A stretch of 64,000 nt of DNA from Longimicrobiaceae bacterium (GCA_036375715.1 DASVBS010000034.1:111868-175867); one strand, 5' to 3'. Shown: positions 25,040 to 33,731, numbered from the stretch's first letter. Program-made: numbers and translations. Notes: generated from the letters alone by a model not told the origin.

Positions 25040-26386
25040 TCAGCCCGTCGGCGTGGTTACGGAGTCCGCGAACGTGAAGTCAGAGCAGCCGGTCGGATTG
25101 CAGGCGCGCACGACGTATCGGTAGGTCCGGCCCGGGGCCACCGCGTCGTCCGTGTAGGAGGGCTGGTTCTTCTCCGTCGTGCCGAGGTACTGCCAGTCCC
25201 AGAGCCCGTCGTCCCGGAGGACCTGGCGATTCACGCGGAAGGACCACTCGGTGTCCGTGTCCTCCCAGGTAACTTCGATTCGGGTCGGGGAAACCGCCGT
25301 CGCCACGACCCCGGTCGGTGGCTCGGGAGGGTTGAGCACTCCGCGGCCGGACCCCCAGCACTCCACCCAGCCGTCGTCGCGGATCGCGCAGTTGTGAAAG
25401 GGTCCGGCCGAGACCCGCACGAAGCGCCCGCTCGCGGCGTGCCGCTCCAAGTTATGGCCGTCGCCCCAGCACTCGATGGCGCCGTCGGTGCGCAGTCCAC
25501 ACGTGTGATGAGCGCCAGCGTCGATCCGGGTGAAAGAGCCGGTGGCGGCAACCTTCGTCTCCGGCGACTGGTCGTAGTACTTGCTGCCCCAGCACTCGAC
25601 GACCCCGTCGCTCCGCAGCGCGCAGGTGTGCAGCCAGCCGGCGGCGATCTGGATGTATCTGCCGACGGTGGCGCTTCTCGTGGCCGGCGCAGCCCTGTAC
25701 TCATTCGATCCCCAGCACTCGGCCACGCCGTCCTTGCGCAGCGCACAGGTGTGGTACCTGCCCGCGCTGACCTGCGCGAACCCGACGGGGGTGGCGCGCG
25801 TTTCCGGCGCCTGGCCTTCCTCATTGTAGCCCCAGCACTCGACAACCCCGTCGTTCCGCAGCGCGCAGTTGTGGTCGCGGCCGACGCTGACCTGGGTGAA
25901 AAAGGTGCCTAGGGTGGCCTGCTTGATGGCCGGCGCCTGCCGCGTCCAGTTCGATCCCCAGCACTCGATGACGCCGTCGGTCCGCAGCGCGCAGCTGTGG
26001 AGGTTGCCCGCACCGACCTCGACGAATCTGGCCGTGGCGGCGTACTTCACTACCGGCGCCTGGCCGTCCGGCCCCCATCCCCAGCACTTGATCACGCCGT
26101 CGCCGAGCAGAAGACACGTGTGTCGCTCGCCGGCGCCGATCCGCTGCCCGACGATGCCACCGCTGCCAGCCGCCAGCAAGTCCTCCTGAACCCTCGGCGC
26201 TAGCTCGGGCTCGGTGAGATCCGTGCAAGCAGCCGTCAGGAGCAGGACCGCTGCCACGAGAAGCCGCCGGCGTTCGCTCGGGCGACCCGGCCCAGGTGTC
26301 TCGATACCTGATATGACCGTCCCCTGAGATCGTGAGAACCCTTTGATCGTGAGAAGCTGCCGCAACGTCGCCTTCTCTATGCGCAC
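25040..26386 (-). CDS. Secreted RCC1-repeat lipoprotein with fibronectin-III-like domain
   Basis: A 448-residue protein. A hydrophobic segment (about 41-52) ends in lipobox TAAC (C54), after an unusually long 40-residue leader. Seven repeats follow, each with a core of the form AGxxHTCALRxDGVxECWG (two Cys per repeat), forming an RCC1-type beta-propeller. The last 100 residues (starting PPEPPTGVVATAVSP) form a fibronectin type III-like domain. The paired cysteines suggest disulfides outside the cytosol. Such propellers bind proteins or ligands, but the partner is unknown. The start is GTG at 26386; no nearer start gives a shorter leader. It is not obviously in an operon. Confidence 0.82.
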   Translation of the reverse strand: MRIEKATLRQLLTIKGFSRSQGTVISGIETPGPGRPSERRRLLVAAVLLLTAACTDLTEPELAPRVQEDLLAAGSGGIVGQRIGAGERHTCLLLGDGVIKCWGWGPDGQAPVVKYAATARFVEVGAGNLHSCALRTDGVIECWGSNWTRQAPAIKQATLGTFFTQVSVGRDHNCALRNDGVVECWGYNEEGQAPETRATPVGFAQVSAGRYHTCALRKDGVAECWGSNEYRAAPATRSATVGRYIQIAAGWLHTCALRSDGVVECWGSKYYDQSPETKVAATGSFTRIDAGAHHTCGLRTDGAIECWGDGHNLERHAASGRFVRVSAGPFHNCAIRDDGWVECWGSGRGVLNPPEPPTGVVATAVSPTRIEVTWEDTDTEWSFRVNRQVLRDDGLWDWQYLGTTEKNQPSYTDDAVAPGRTYRYVVRACNPTGCSDFTFADSVTTPTG

Positions 26387-26726
26387 CCCCGGGGGGCGGC
26401 TTTCCTCCGCTTGGATAGCCGATCACCGTCGCGCGGACCTGCGTGGTCCGTTCGCCGGGCCAGACGAACGTGGCTGGGCGTCCGGTCCAAGCGGAGCTCG
26501 ATGAAGACAAACCAGTTCTCGATCCAAACAGCTGGGGCTCACCGCCGGAGTTCCAGATGCGCCAATCTTCTGGGGTGCGCCGCACCGCTACGACCGAGCA
26601 ATTTGAGAACGATTAGGCAGTTCCAGCCGGATATCCGTCAGATAGACGACGAGGGCGGTGGAAGCGTCACCGACCACTCGCGCTAACGATCTGCCGGATT
26701 GGGTGGAGGTCCACGATGGCACCCAC
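26387..26726. other. Intergenic region, no gene seen
   Basis: These 340 bases separate the RCC1 gene from the A1S_2505-like gene (both leftward). G+C is lower toward the right. A short GGACC-tgcgt-GGTCC hairpin is present near 26437-26451. Reading frames here have no recognisable domain. Confidence 0.4.
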
Positions 26727-27146
26727 TTACCCATCCAGGTTGTATTCTCTCCAGCCCTCCGGCAGCTTCACGTTCTCCGGGGCAAGGTCAAAGAGGGGCG
26801 CGATCTGCTCATCCTGGTAACCCGCAATACCACACCCAATGCGGGTGACCACAAAGATCCGTTCCGGCAGAGCCTTCGCGGCACGGAGAAATCGATGCAC
26901 GTAGACGTCGATCTCTTCCAGAGGAAGCGTGCGCAGGGCCTCGTCCATGGTCGGGATTGCGTAGCTCCTGCCCCAGAACCCGACACCCTTACCCTCGAGG
27001 GCGCCGTAATGGAGGCGAGCCGCACGCGCTGCCCCTCCTGCATGTGCCCCTCGCAGATTGGAGCCGAACACGAACACCGCCGCTGGGTCCTCCATCAGAC
27101 TCGATACACGTTCGAACTCCCGAGCCTCGTTGACTTCGATCTTCAT
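26727..27146 (-). CDS. A1S_2505-like phage-associated protein (macro-domain-like)
   Basis: A 139-residue cytosolic protein. Conserved blocks are VFVFGSNLRGAHAGGAARAA (residues 24-43), GRSYAIPTMD (59-68), RTLPLEEIDVYVHRF (72-86), VTRIGCGIAGY (100-110) and IAPLF..AP.NV.LP (115-129). I recognise this pattern as the family named A1S_2505, found in phages and scattered in bacteria; its biochemical activity is not known to me. The glycine-rich FGSNL..G.GA start resembles macro-domain nucleotide-binding loops, which is inference. It has an excellent GGAGGAGGT ribosome site. It lies 82 bases after the RHH-like gene on the same strand and is probably cotranscribed with it. Confidence 0.75.
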   Translation of the reverse strand: MKIEVNEAREFERVSSLMEDPAAVFVFGSNLRGAHAGGAARAARLHYGALEGKGVGFWGRSYAIPTMDEALRTLPLEEIDVYVHRFLRAAKALPERIFVVTRIGCGIAGYQDEQIAPLFDLAPENVKLPEGWREYNLDG

Positions 27147-27228
27147 ACCTCCTCCAGAGGCTAGGTGAGAAGCGAGATATCGGTGAGTGCTGTCAGAGCC
27201 GCACCGCGCTTATCTCACGAACAATCGG

Positions 27229-27576
27229 TTACGAAGTGACAGAGGTGCGCCCGATCAGCTCTTCGCGCTTCGCCATATCCCACACGAGGAATTCCAGCGT
27301 GTCGGATTCCGACAGGCCCCAGCGCTCCGCGAGCTCCTTGATCCCCACGTAAGCCAGGTCGGAGACCCTCCGGGTCCATGGTGAGGTGATCCCCGCGTTG
27401 TCGTGCCATCGCCGCCACTCCGGAGTCGGGCGAAGCCCTGGTGTTCGGAGAGCCAGCCTCACGGCGAATTCGACCACTGCCGCGCCCGAAAGCCCCAACC
27501 GCAGGCCTAGCTGCTTGATCAACTCGTCCGCCGCTCCGTTAATGCGGTAGTTCACACTCCTCTTCTTACTCGGCAT
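27229..27576 (-). CDS. Tandem ribbon-helix-helix-like regulator
   Basis: A 115-residue basic protein. Residues 7-44 (SVNYRINGAADELIKQLG..., LSGAAVVEFAV) look like a ribbon-helix-helix unit: a short strand then two helices. Residues 71-104 repeat the pattern (GIKELAERWGLSESDTLEFLV), so the protein seems to contain two units and could bind DNA as a single chain. ATG 27576 was chosen over 27696, which would start upstream of the promoter. A perfect palindrome overlaps the -10 of its promoter, as expected for autoregulation. Together with the following gene it has the layout of an antitoxin-like operon; this is inferred. G+C is visibly lower than in neighbours (about 52% near 27541-27600). Confidence 0.68.
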   Translation of the reverse strand: MPSKKRSVNYRINGAADELIKQLGLRLGLSGAAVVEFAVRLALRTPGLRPTPEWRRWHDNAGITSPWTRRVSDLAYVGIKELAERWGLSESDTLEFLVWDMAKREELIGRTSVTS

Positions 27577-27661
27577 TGCGTAGTCAGTGTGTGCCAAGGG
27601 TGCGCGTCTGCGCACCGGTTGTTTCATGCGCCCTGGGTTGATTGGCGGGCATACACGCCAT

Positions 27662-27677
27662 CGGCTATAGATAGCCG
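27662..27677 (-). promoter_or_regulatory. Palindromic operator overlapping a -10 box
   Basis: CGGCTATAGATAGCCG is a perfect 7-bp inverted repeat with a 2-bp centre. It covers the -10 hexamer of the leftward promoter for the RHH-like gene, so protein binding would block RNA polymerase. Confidence 0.65.
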
Positions 27678-27696
27678 CACCGGGCAGGCTCGCCAA
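27668..27696 (-). promoter_or_regulatory. Promoter of the RHH-like/A1S_2505-like operon
   Basis: Reading leftward: TTGGCG (27691-27696), a 17-nt spacer and TATCTA (27668-27673). Predicted start of transcription is near 27661, about 85 bases ahead of the RHH-like ATG. Confidence 0.6.
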
Positions 27697-27792
27697 CGCC
27701 AGCTATTCCGTACTTTCGACCCAGGCTTCGCCGAAACCCGGGCGGAGCGCCCGCACCAGATGCTCACGGTCTAGCCACAGGAGGAAACCAGC

Positions 27793-28620
27793 ATGGATCG
27801 CACTGAAGCCCTTGCCAAGCTCCGCGCGACGGTCGAGAGCGGCGGCGTGATCATCGGCGCCGGGGCTGGCACCGGCCTGTCGGCCAAGTGCGCCGAGGCC
27901 GGAGGGGTGGACCTGATCATCATCTACAACTCGGGCCGCTACCGCATGGCCGGGCGTGGCTCGCTGGCGGGCATGATGCCCTACGGCGACGCCAACGCGA
28001 TCGTGGTCGAGATGGGCTACGAGGTGCTGCCGATCGTCAAACAGACCCCCGTGCTCGCCGGCGTGTGCGGCACCGACCCCTTCCGCCTGATGCGCCCCTT
28101 CATCCGGCAGCTCAGGGACCAGGGCTTCAGCGGAGTGCAGAACTTCCCCACCGTGGGCCTGATCGACGGCAAGTTCCGCCAGAACCTCGAGGAGACGGGG
28201 ATGGGCTACGAGCTCGAGGTCGAGATGATCCGCATCGCCCACGAGGAGGGGATGCTGACCTGCCCTTATGTGTTCACGGTCGAAGACGCGGTGGCGATGG
28301 CCAGGGCAGGAGCCGACCTACTGGTGCCGCACATGGGACTCACCACCAAGGGCACCATCGGCGCGCAGACCGCCCTCTCCCTCGACGACTGCGTGCCGCT
28401 GATCCAGGCGATGCACGACGCGGCGAAGGAGGTCAACCCGGAGATCCTGGTGCTCTGCCATGGGGGCCCGATCGCCGAACCCGAGGACGCCCAGTACGTG
28501 CTGGCCCGCACCAAGGGTGTGGTCGGCTTTTTCGGGGCCTCGAGCATGGAACGGTTACCCACCGAGGTCGCCATGACCGAGAACGCTAAGCGCTTCAAGC
28601 AGATTCAGCGGGGCGACTAG
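27793..28620 (+). CDS. PEP-hydrolase-like TIM-barrel protein (PF09370 type)
   Basis: A 275-residue (beta/alpha)8 protein. Its order of strands and loops ([21 protein letters not shown] near 19-39, [16 protein letters not shown] near 45-60, [46 protein letters not shown]) matches the phosphoenolpyruvate hydrolase-like/Tm-1 C-terminal family. In many bacteria it sits next to, or is fused with, a UPF0261/Tm-1 ATP-binding domain; no such partner is present here. The catalytic reaction is not well established. A strong AGGAGG site precedes ATG 27793. A terminator-like hairpin follows. Confidence 0.85.
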   Translation: MDRTEALAKLRATVESGGVIIGAGAGTGLSAKCAEAGGVDLIIIYNSGRYRMAGRGSLAGMMPYGDANAIVVEMGYEVLPIVKQTPVLAGVCGTDPFRLMRPFIRQLRDQGFSGVQNFPTVGLIDGKFRQNLEETGMGYELEVEMIRIAHEEGMLTCPYVFTVEDAVAMARAGADLLVPHMGLTTKGTIGAQTALSLDDCVPLIQAMHDAAKEVNPEILVLCHGGPIAEPEDAQYVLARTKGVVGFFGASSMERLPTEVAMTENAKRFKQIQRGD

Positions 28621-29147
28621 GCCGATCCAGGCACGCGGGGGGTGGCGCCGAACCTTTCGGCGCCCCGCCCGCCTGCTTCAGCGGCCGCCCGGGCTTGACG
28701 CCGGCGCTCCGCCGTGAAACCCTAAGGCGCCAGCCCCTGATACTCTGCCGCGCAATCCTACGACAGAACGGGTGGATGCGCTTCGCGGGCTCGCCGTCTG
28801 TACGCCGGGCCCCGCAACTTCGATATTCCGCGCCGCACCCGCGCAACAAGATCCTGGCTCGCCAAGATGTCGCTATACATATTGCGCGGTTGAGGTCAGG
28901 CTGCCCGGTCCTTCCTTCGGAGCGCTCCATCACGGCTCCGGATACAGGCCAGCACAACGTCAAGCGAAGTTCGCACCGAGCCACTGCACGCCTCCTCGGA
29001 ATCACGTCGATGTCACATTCCTGGGCGGTGACAGATTCCTGCTCGTGGCCAGCGCGGGCGCTCACAACTTCGCACCTCTCTCCTCAGCCCGCGCGCCGCT
29101 ACGCGCGCTGGCTGGGCGGGTCCCCTCGCGGACAAGGACTATCTCCC
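28621..29147 (+). other. Leader of the CsgG-type operon
   Basis: This 527-base non-coding stretch contains the hairpin at 28644-28664 and an inverted repeat TGTCAC-N11-GTGACA at 29011-29033, about 115 bases before the CsgG-like gene. A TTGACG at 28695 has no good -10 partner. In-frame codons upstream of 29148 are open but show no conserved sequence. Confidence 0.4.
28644..28664 (+). terminator. Terminator hairpin
   Basis: A perfect 9-bp stem (GGCGCCGAA, loop CCT, TTCGGCGCC) lies 24 bases after the TIM-barrel stop. No T-tract follows. Confidence 0.55.
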
Positions 29148-30419
29148 ATGCCGAACGCCGGTTCTCGCCTCCGCTTCACGTGGCTCGGCGCACCTTTAGT
29201 CGTCCTTCTCTCGGCCTGCGCCATCGCCACCATCCCCCCGCCGGATGCCGCTGAGGTCGCACGTCTCGAAGCGGCACATCAGAGGGATCCGAACTCGCCT
29301 TCTACCGCACTCGCTCTGGCGTCGGCGTATCGCCTGACCGGACGAGCCGACGAAGCGCTGCCCCTGCTGGAGGAAGCCCGAGCGGAGAACCCGGGCGATG
29401 CCCGCGTCCTGCTGTTGCTCGGGACGCTGCGGGAGGAACAGGGCGACCTGGACGACGCCCTCGAGGCCTATCGGGCCTATCTCGAGGTGGAGAAGAGGGG
29501 CAGGTGGCCGACGGAGGTCGCTCGACGCATCCGGCTGCTGCAGCGAAAGGTGATGGTGGCGGAGGCGAAGCGCCTGGTGGCACAGGAGGCCGAGCTGGCC
29601 GACACCGAGCCGCAACCGGGGACCGTCGCCGTCTACCCGTTCCTGTACCGTGGCAACGACCCGCGCCTGGAGCCGCTCGGCCGCGCGCTTGCGGACCTGC
29701 TGACGACGGACCTTTCGCAGACCGAGCGTCTGAGGGTGCTAGAGCGGAGCCGCGTGCAGCTGCTGCTCGATGAGATGAGCCTCTCGCAGGAAGGCTATGT
29801 GGATCCGGCCACGGCGGCGAGAAGCGGGCGGCTGCTGCAGGCCGAGCACGTGGTGCAGGGCAGTCTCACTGGGAGCGGCGAAGACGTCGAGCTGCTGGCG
29901 ACGGTGATGGACGTGCGCTCGGCCGAGAGCACCGGGCGAGTGGAGGAGCGCGATGCGTTGCGACGCCTCTTCGACGCGCAGCGACGCCTCGCTATCGGCA
30001 TCTACGAGCGGCTGGGTATTCAGCTGACCCAGGCCGAGCTCGATCGCATCGGACAGCCTCCCACACAGAGCCTGGACGCGCTCCTCGCCTACGGCAGCGC
30101 GCTGGAAGCCGAGGACCGGGGCGACTTCGGCGCGGCTGCGGAGCTCTACCGCCAGGCAGCACGCCTCGACCCCAATTTCGACGCGGCAAATCAGCGTGCG
30201 ATGCAGGCTGCGGCAATGAATCGTGCCCAGGAGCTGCCCACTCAAGCAATTACCGTCGCCGTAGTAACCGCGGTAGTCGAGAGGACGACGCCGCTCCTTC
30301 CAGACATCGGGCCGCCACTCCCACCGGAGAAGCCACCCGCAGTCGAGGCCTTCGATATTGGACCCTTCGGCGGACTCGGCATCCTCGACATCATCCTCAG
30401 CCGGCCAGGGGCCCCATGA
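29148..30419 (+). CDS. CsgG/FlgO-type outer-membrane lipoprotein with TPR repeats
   Basis: A 423-residue lipoprotein (lipobox LSAC, C24). TPR helices occupy about 35-115. Residues about 158-300 form a CsgG-like domain: VAVYPFLYRGND start strand, GRALADLLTTDLSQTERLRVLERSRV block, VQGSLTGSG and DVRSAES strands. CsgG builds the curli export pore, while relatives such as FlgO and LpoB-like proteins have other envelope roles. A further TPR pair lies at about 315-350, then a Pro-rich tail. It is first in a three-gene ATGA-coupled operon with a beta-barrel-like protein and an Ig-like lipoprotein, which suggests a joint surface system; the exported substrate, if any, is unknown. Confidence 0.78.
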   Translation: MPNAGSRLRFTWLGAPLVVLLSACAIATIPPPDAAEVARLEAAHQRDPNSPSTALALASAYRLTGRADEALPLLEEARAENPGDARVLLLLGTLREEQGDLDDALEAYRAYLEVEKRGRWPTEVARRIRLLQRKVMVAEAKRLVAQEAELADTEPQPGTVAVYPFLYRGNDPRLEPLGRALADLLTTDLSQTERLRVLERSRVQLLLDEMSLSQEGYVDPATAARSGRLLQAEHVVQGSLTGSGEDVELLATVMDVRSAESTGRVEERDALRRLFDAQRRLAIGIYERLGIQLTQAELDRIGQPPTQSLDALLAYGSALEAEDRGDFGAAAELYRQAARLDPNFDAANQRAMQAAAMNRAQELPTQAITVAVVTAVVERTTPLLPDIGPPLPPEKPPAVEAFDIGPFGGLGILDIILSRPGAP

Positions 30420-31531
30420 GCCACCGCTCTGTGATGCGAGGCGCGCTGGCCATCTCGGGCCTCGCCTGGATTCTGAACGGCTCGGCCGCCCTCGCCCAGA
30501 CGACCGTCGGAGAATCCTTCGAGATCTACACCTTTTCCGATCCGGAGGCGGTGGGCGCCAGATCTCTCACCGTTTTGTCGGCCCCGTTCAGTGTACGTGT
30601 GCCGATCCTGGGCTCATCCAGCACCCTCTCGCTGGAGGGAGCGTTTGCGCGGGGCGAGGTGGAGACGGTCCGTGGAAAGAGGTATGAGCTGCAGGGTCTG
30701 ACCGACTCCCGTCTTTCGCTGGACCTGGCGGTTGCGGGCCCGCTCCGCGCGGCCTTCATCGCGGCGCTGCCGACGGGGGTGCAGAGCATGACTGCCGACG
30801 AAGCCCGGGTGGCGGCTCTCGCTTCCTCGTACCTGCTCCCGCTGCGGGTGAACTCCTGGGGCAGTGGCGGAGGCGTGGGAGGCGGCGCCTCGCTCACGCA
30901 GGCCTTCGAGGGCTCAGGCTTGAGCGTCTCTGCCTCCTATCTCGTGAAGCGCGAATACGACGCGTTCAAGAACGGTGGCCAGGCGTATCGTCCTGGCAAC
31001 CAGCTACTCCTGCGGGCGTTCGGCTACGTCGACCTCTCCCCCTCTGCTCGGTTCACCCTTCAAGGGGGCTACTCGAACCGCGCTGAGGACCAGATGAGCG
31101 GGGCCGGCATCTATCGATCGGGTGACCAACTGGAGGCGGTGGGTGCGCTCACCTTCGCCGCGGGGGCTCGAGGCAATGCAATCACCTATGCGGGTTGGAT
31201 GCACCGCGGAGAGGGTGAGCGGGCGGAGATCTTCGGGGGCGGCTCGGCGCCGGGGGAGGATCTGCTCCTGTTCGGCGCGGGGCTACGCACGCCACTGGGC
31301 TCCGTCGTGTTGGCGCCGTCGGCAGACGCGCGCGTCTACCGGAACGACGACGGCGTGGGACAGGGCTACGTCGGCAGCGCCATGATCGGCCTGGAGGTGC
31401 CGAGTGGAGGGGTGACGCTCATCCCGGCGATCCGCGGCCGCTATGGGAACGTAGACGTCCGCTCGGGAAGCTCCAGTAGCTTCACGGGTGCCGAGTTCAG
31501 CCTGTCCGTGCGCATGGGAGGCCGCCCATGA
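30416..31531 (+). CDS. Predicted outer-membrane beta-barrel protein
   Basis: A 371-residue exported protein: signal peptide cleaved after ALA27-QTT, then a long series of amphipathic strands with Gly/Ser turns and alternating hydrophobic residues, for example LSVSASYLVKREYDAF, FTLQGGYSNRA, SVVLAPSADARVYR, and a terminal EFSLSVRMG strand. The pattern is that of transporter/porin-like outer-membrane barrels, about 14-16 strands by eye. I do not recognise a named family. The start overlaps the CsgG-like stop (ATGA) and its stop overlaps the next start, so production is coupled. Confidence 0.68.
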   Translation: MSHRSVMRGALAISGLAWILNGSAALAQTTVGESFEIYTFSDPEAVGARSLTVLSAPFSVRVPILGSSSTLSLEGAFARGEVETVRGKRYELQGLTDSRLSLDLAVAGPLRAAFIAALPTGVQSMTADEARVAALASSYLLPLRVNSWGSGGGVGGGASLTQAFEGSGLSVSASYLVKREYDAFKNGGQAYRPGNQLLLRAFGYVDLSPSARFTLQGGYSNRAEDQMSGAGIYRSGDQLEAVGALTFAAGARGNAITYAGWMHRGEGERAEIFGGGSAPGEDLLLFGAGLRTPLGSVVLAPSADARVYRNDDGVGQGYVGSAMIGLEVPSGGVTLIPAIRGRYGNVDVRSGSSSSFTGAEFSLSVRMGGRP

Positions 31532-33555
31532 GCCGCTCGAAGATGCGCCGGCTGGGATCGGCCGCTGCGCTCGCCGCCCTCCTGGCCGCTGGATGCAAGG
31601 ACGGATTCTTCGCGCCCTCGGCGCCCGCGCTCGGCAGCGCCGGCATGCGGATCAGTTACCAGTTCGTCCCGGGCGAGAGCGGCGGGGCCGCGGAGGCCTT
31701 CGACAAGGCGGATTCCGTTCGCGTCGAGCTCTGGCGGGGCGACGTGGCCGCTCTCGACTCGACGCTCGCGCTACCTGCACCCGGCTCTACGCGTCCGGTA
31801 CAGGTCTCGATCGAGATGGAACAGCCTGAAGAGCCGTTCCTTCTTGTGCTCGAGCTCCGGGCGGGGGCGGCTCCCATCTTCTCCGCCGAGTCCGAGGTCG
31901 TATTGCGCCAGGGGGAGGTGGTGACGGCGACACCGGGGCTCGTGCCTATTGCCGCGGAGATCCACGTCGAGGACCGGTACGGGCCTCTCACCGCCATCGG
32001 CGACTCTCTGCGGCTCAGCGCCCACGCCCTCTTCGCCACGGGCGATACGATTGCCGGCGCGCCGCTCACCTGGGAGATCCTTGACCCGGACGTGATCAGC
32101 CTTACGCCCGCGGGCGTCGCAGAAGCGCTCGCGGAGGGCGAGGCGCGGGTGCGGGTGACAAGCGGAGAGCTCTCCGCAGAGTCGGTGGTGGAGGTGCGGG
32201 CCACGGAAGCCGAGATCGAAATCGTCCCCGAGCAGATCGAGCTCGAGGTGGGCGACTCGGCACGGATTACCGCGATCGTGCACGACGTCAACGGCAATCC
32301 GCTGCCGCGCACGGCGCAGTTCTCCAGCGCCGACGAAACGGTCGCCACGGTCGATGGAACCGGTATGGTGCGCGCGGTCGGGGAAGGGGAGACCACCATC
32401 GAGGCCCAGGCGGGCTCCGCGCCGCCGGCAACCGTGCCGGTGATCGTGAGCCGCGTGCCGGTAGGATCCGTGATCGTGACGCCCGACTCGGTGGGCCTGC
32501 TGGTGGGTTCCACCGTGCAGCTCTCCGCGCGCGTGGAGGCGGCGGATGGAAGCGTTCTCCCGGGTCGCCCCGTCGGCTGGGCAAGCACAGACACCTCCAT
32601 CGCCCGAGTATCCGCCGACGGTCTGGTCACGGCAGTCCGAGCCGGCGTCGTCGACATCACGGCGACGAGCGAGGGTCAGTCCGGACAGGCGCGCGTCACG
32701 GTTCAGAACCCCACGCCGGTCGGGAACGCGATCTCACCGGCCAGCACGACGGCAAGCACGGACGGGCTCACGATCACGATCACGGGAACGGGATTCGTCA
32801 CCAGTACCCAGGCGCTATGGGAAGGTGAGGAGCGCCCGACGACGTATGTGAGCCCCGCAGAGCTTCGGGTGCAGCTTCAGCCCGGCGATCTGCGTCTGCC
32901 GGGCTCGTATGTGGTCGACATCGTCTCACCCGGACCTGGCGGCGGCGAGGCAGAGCCGCTGGTGTTTTCGGTCGACAGAGCGACCCCCTTCGTCGAGACG
33001 CTGCCCCCATCGGCCATCGGCGAAACTGACGTGGTCCTCGCGGGAAGCATCGACGCGGCAGGACTCGATTACGAGTACGCGTTCCTGTTCTCCGCGAGCC
33101 CGGATAGCGTAGCGTCCATCCAACCGGGTGTGGAGTTCACGCCTGGCAGCGGCGCGGGAACGGTCACCCAACTGGTTGAGGGTCTCGGCTCAGGGTTGGA
33201 GTACTTCTATCAGCTGGTCGTCGTCGGCGAATCCATCGACACTACGTATGGCGGCGTCCAGAGCTTCGAAACCGTCAACAACACGCCGGTAGTCGAGGAC
33301 ATCGCGCCCGATACCGTTTTCACGAACGACCCGTTCACGCTCACGGTCCTCGGCAGCAACTTCCACCCCGGCCTGATCATCGCCATTGGTGAGATGACGC
33401 TCCAGACCACGTTCATCAGCGAGACGGAGGTCAGTGGCCAGGTACTGTCGGGGTTCCTGGAGGTGGAAGGGGTCTATCCGGTCGCCGTGGTCGACCCCGA
33501 CACGAATGAGTTCTCCAATTCGGTGGACCTGACCGTGCTACCCGAGCCGCAATGA
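31528..33555 (+). CDS. Multidomain Ig-like (BIG2/IPT) lipoprotein
   Basis: A 675-residue lipoprotein (lipobox LAAGC, C23). After a barrel-facing N-terminal domain (about 35-140) come three BIG2-like Ig domains starting near residues 142, 230 and 312, each with the VSS/VATVDxxGxVxAVxxGxxxI core, an IPT/TIG domain near 402, a fibronectin-like domain near 485 and a second IPT/TIG domain near 585. Such stalks display adhesins or bind polysaccharide at the cell surface. No enzyme domain is seen. Third gene of the coupled operon; a strong terminator lies 176 bases past the stop. Confidence 0.8.
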   Translation: MSRSKMRRLGSAAALAALLAAGCKDGFFAPSAPALGSAGMRISYQFVPGESGGAAEAFDKADSVRVELWRGDVAALDSTLALPAPGSTRPVQVSIEMEQPEEPFLLVLELRAGAAPIFSAESEVVLRQGEVVTATPGLVPIAAEIHVEDRYGPLTAIGDSLRLSAHALFATGDTIAGAPLTWEILDPDVISLTPAGVAEALAEGEARVRVTSGELSAESVVEVRATEAEIEIVPEQIELEVGDSARITAIVHDVNGNPLPRTAQFSSADETVATVDGTGMVRAVGEGETTIEAQAGSAPPATVPVIVSRVPVGSVIVTPDSVGLLVGSTVQLSARVEAADGSVLPGRPVGWASTDTSIARVSADGLVTAVRAGVVDITATSEGQSGQARVTVQNPTPVGNAISPASTTASTDGLTITITGTGFVTSTQALWEGEERPTTYVSPAELRVQLQPGDLRLPGSYVVDIVSPGPGGGEAEPLVFSVDRATPFVETLPPSAIGETDVVLAGSIDAAGLDYEYAFLFSASPDSVASIQPGVEFTPGSGAGTVTQLVEGLGSGLEYFYQLVVVGESIDTTYGGVQSFETVNNTPVVEDIAPDTVFTNDPFTLTVLGSNFHPGLIIAIGEMTLQTTFISETEVSGQVLSGFLEVEGVYPVAVVDPDTNEFSNSVDLTVLPEPQ

Positions 33556-33731
33556 ATTCCTTCTCGAGCCAGATTTCTGTGGCCGGGTAGCTCGACGGCC
33601 GGGCTTTGGTGATAGCGATGTGATCCGCTGGACTGCCGTGACCGATCGCATTCGGACGATCGTGTCCTAGGAGGACAGCTCCGCGCCGGGACATCCGGCG
33701 CAAGGACCCAGCAGCACGGCTCCCCACACAG

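Noticed and set aside
28695..28723. TTGACG as the promoter of the CsgG-type operon
   Set aside because: At 17-nt spacing the -10 would be AACCCT, which is too far from consensus, and the gene is over 400 bases away.
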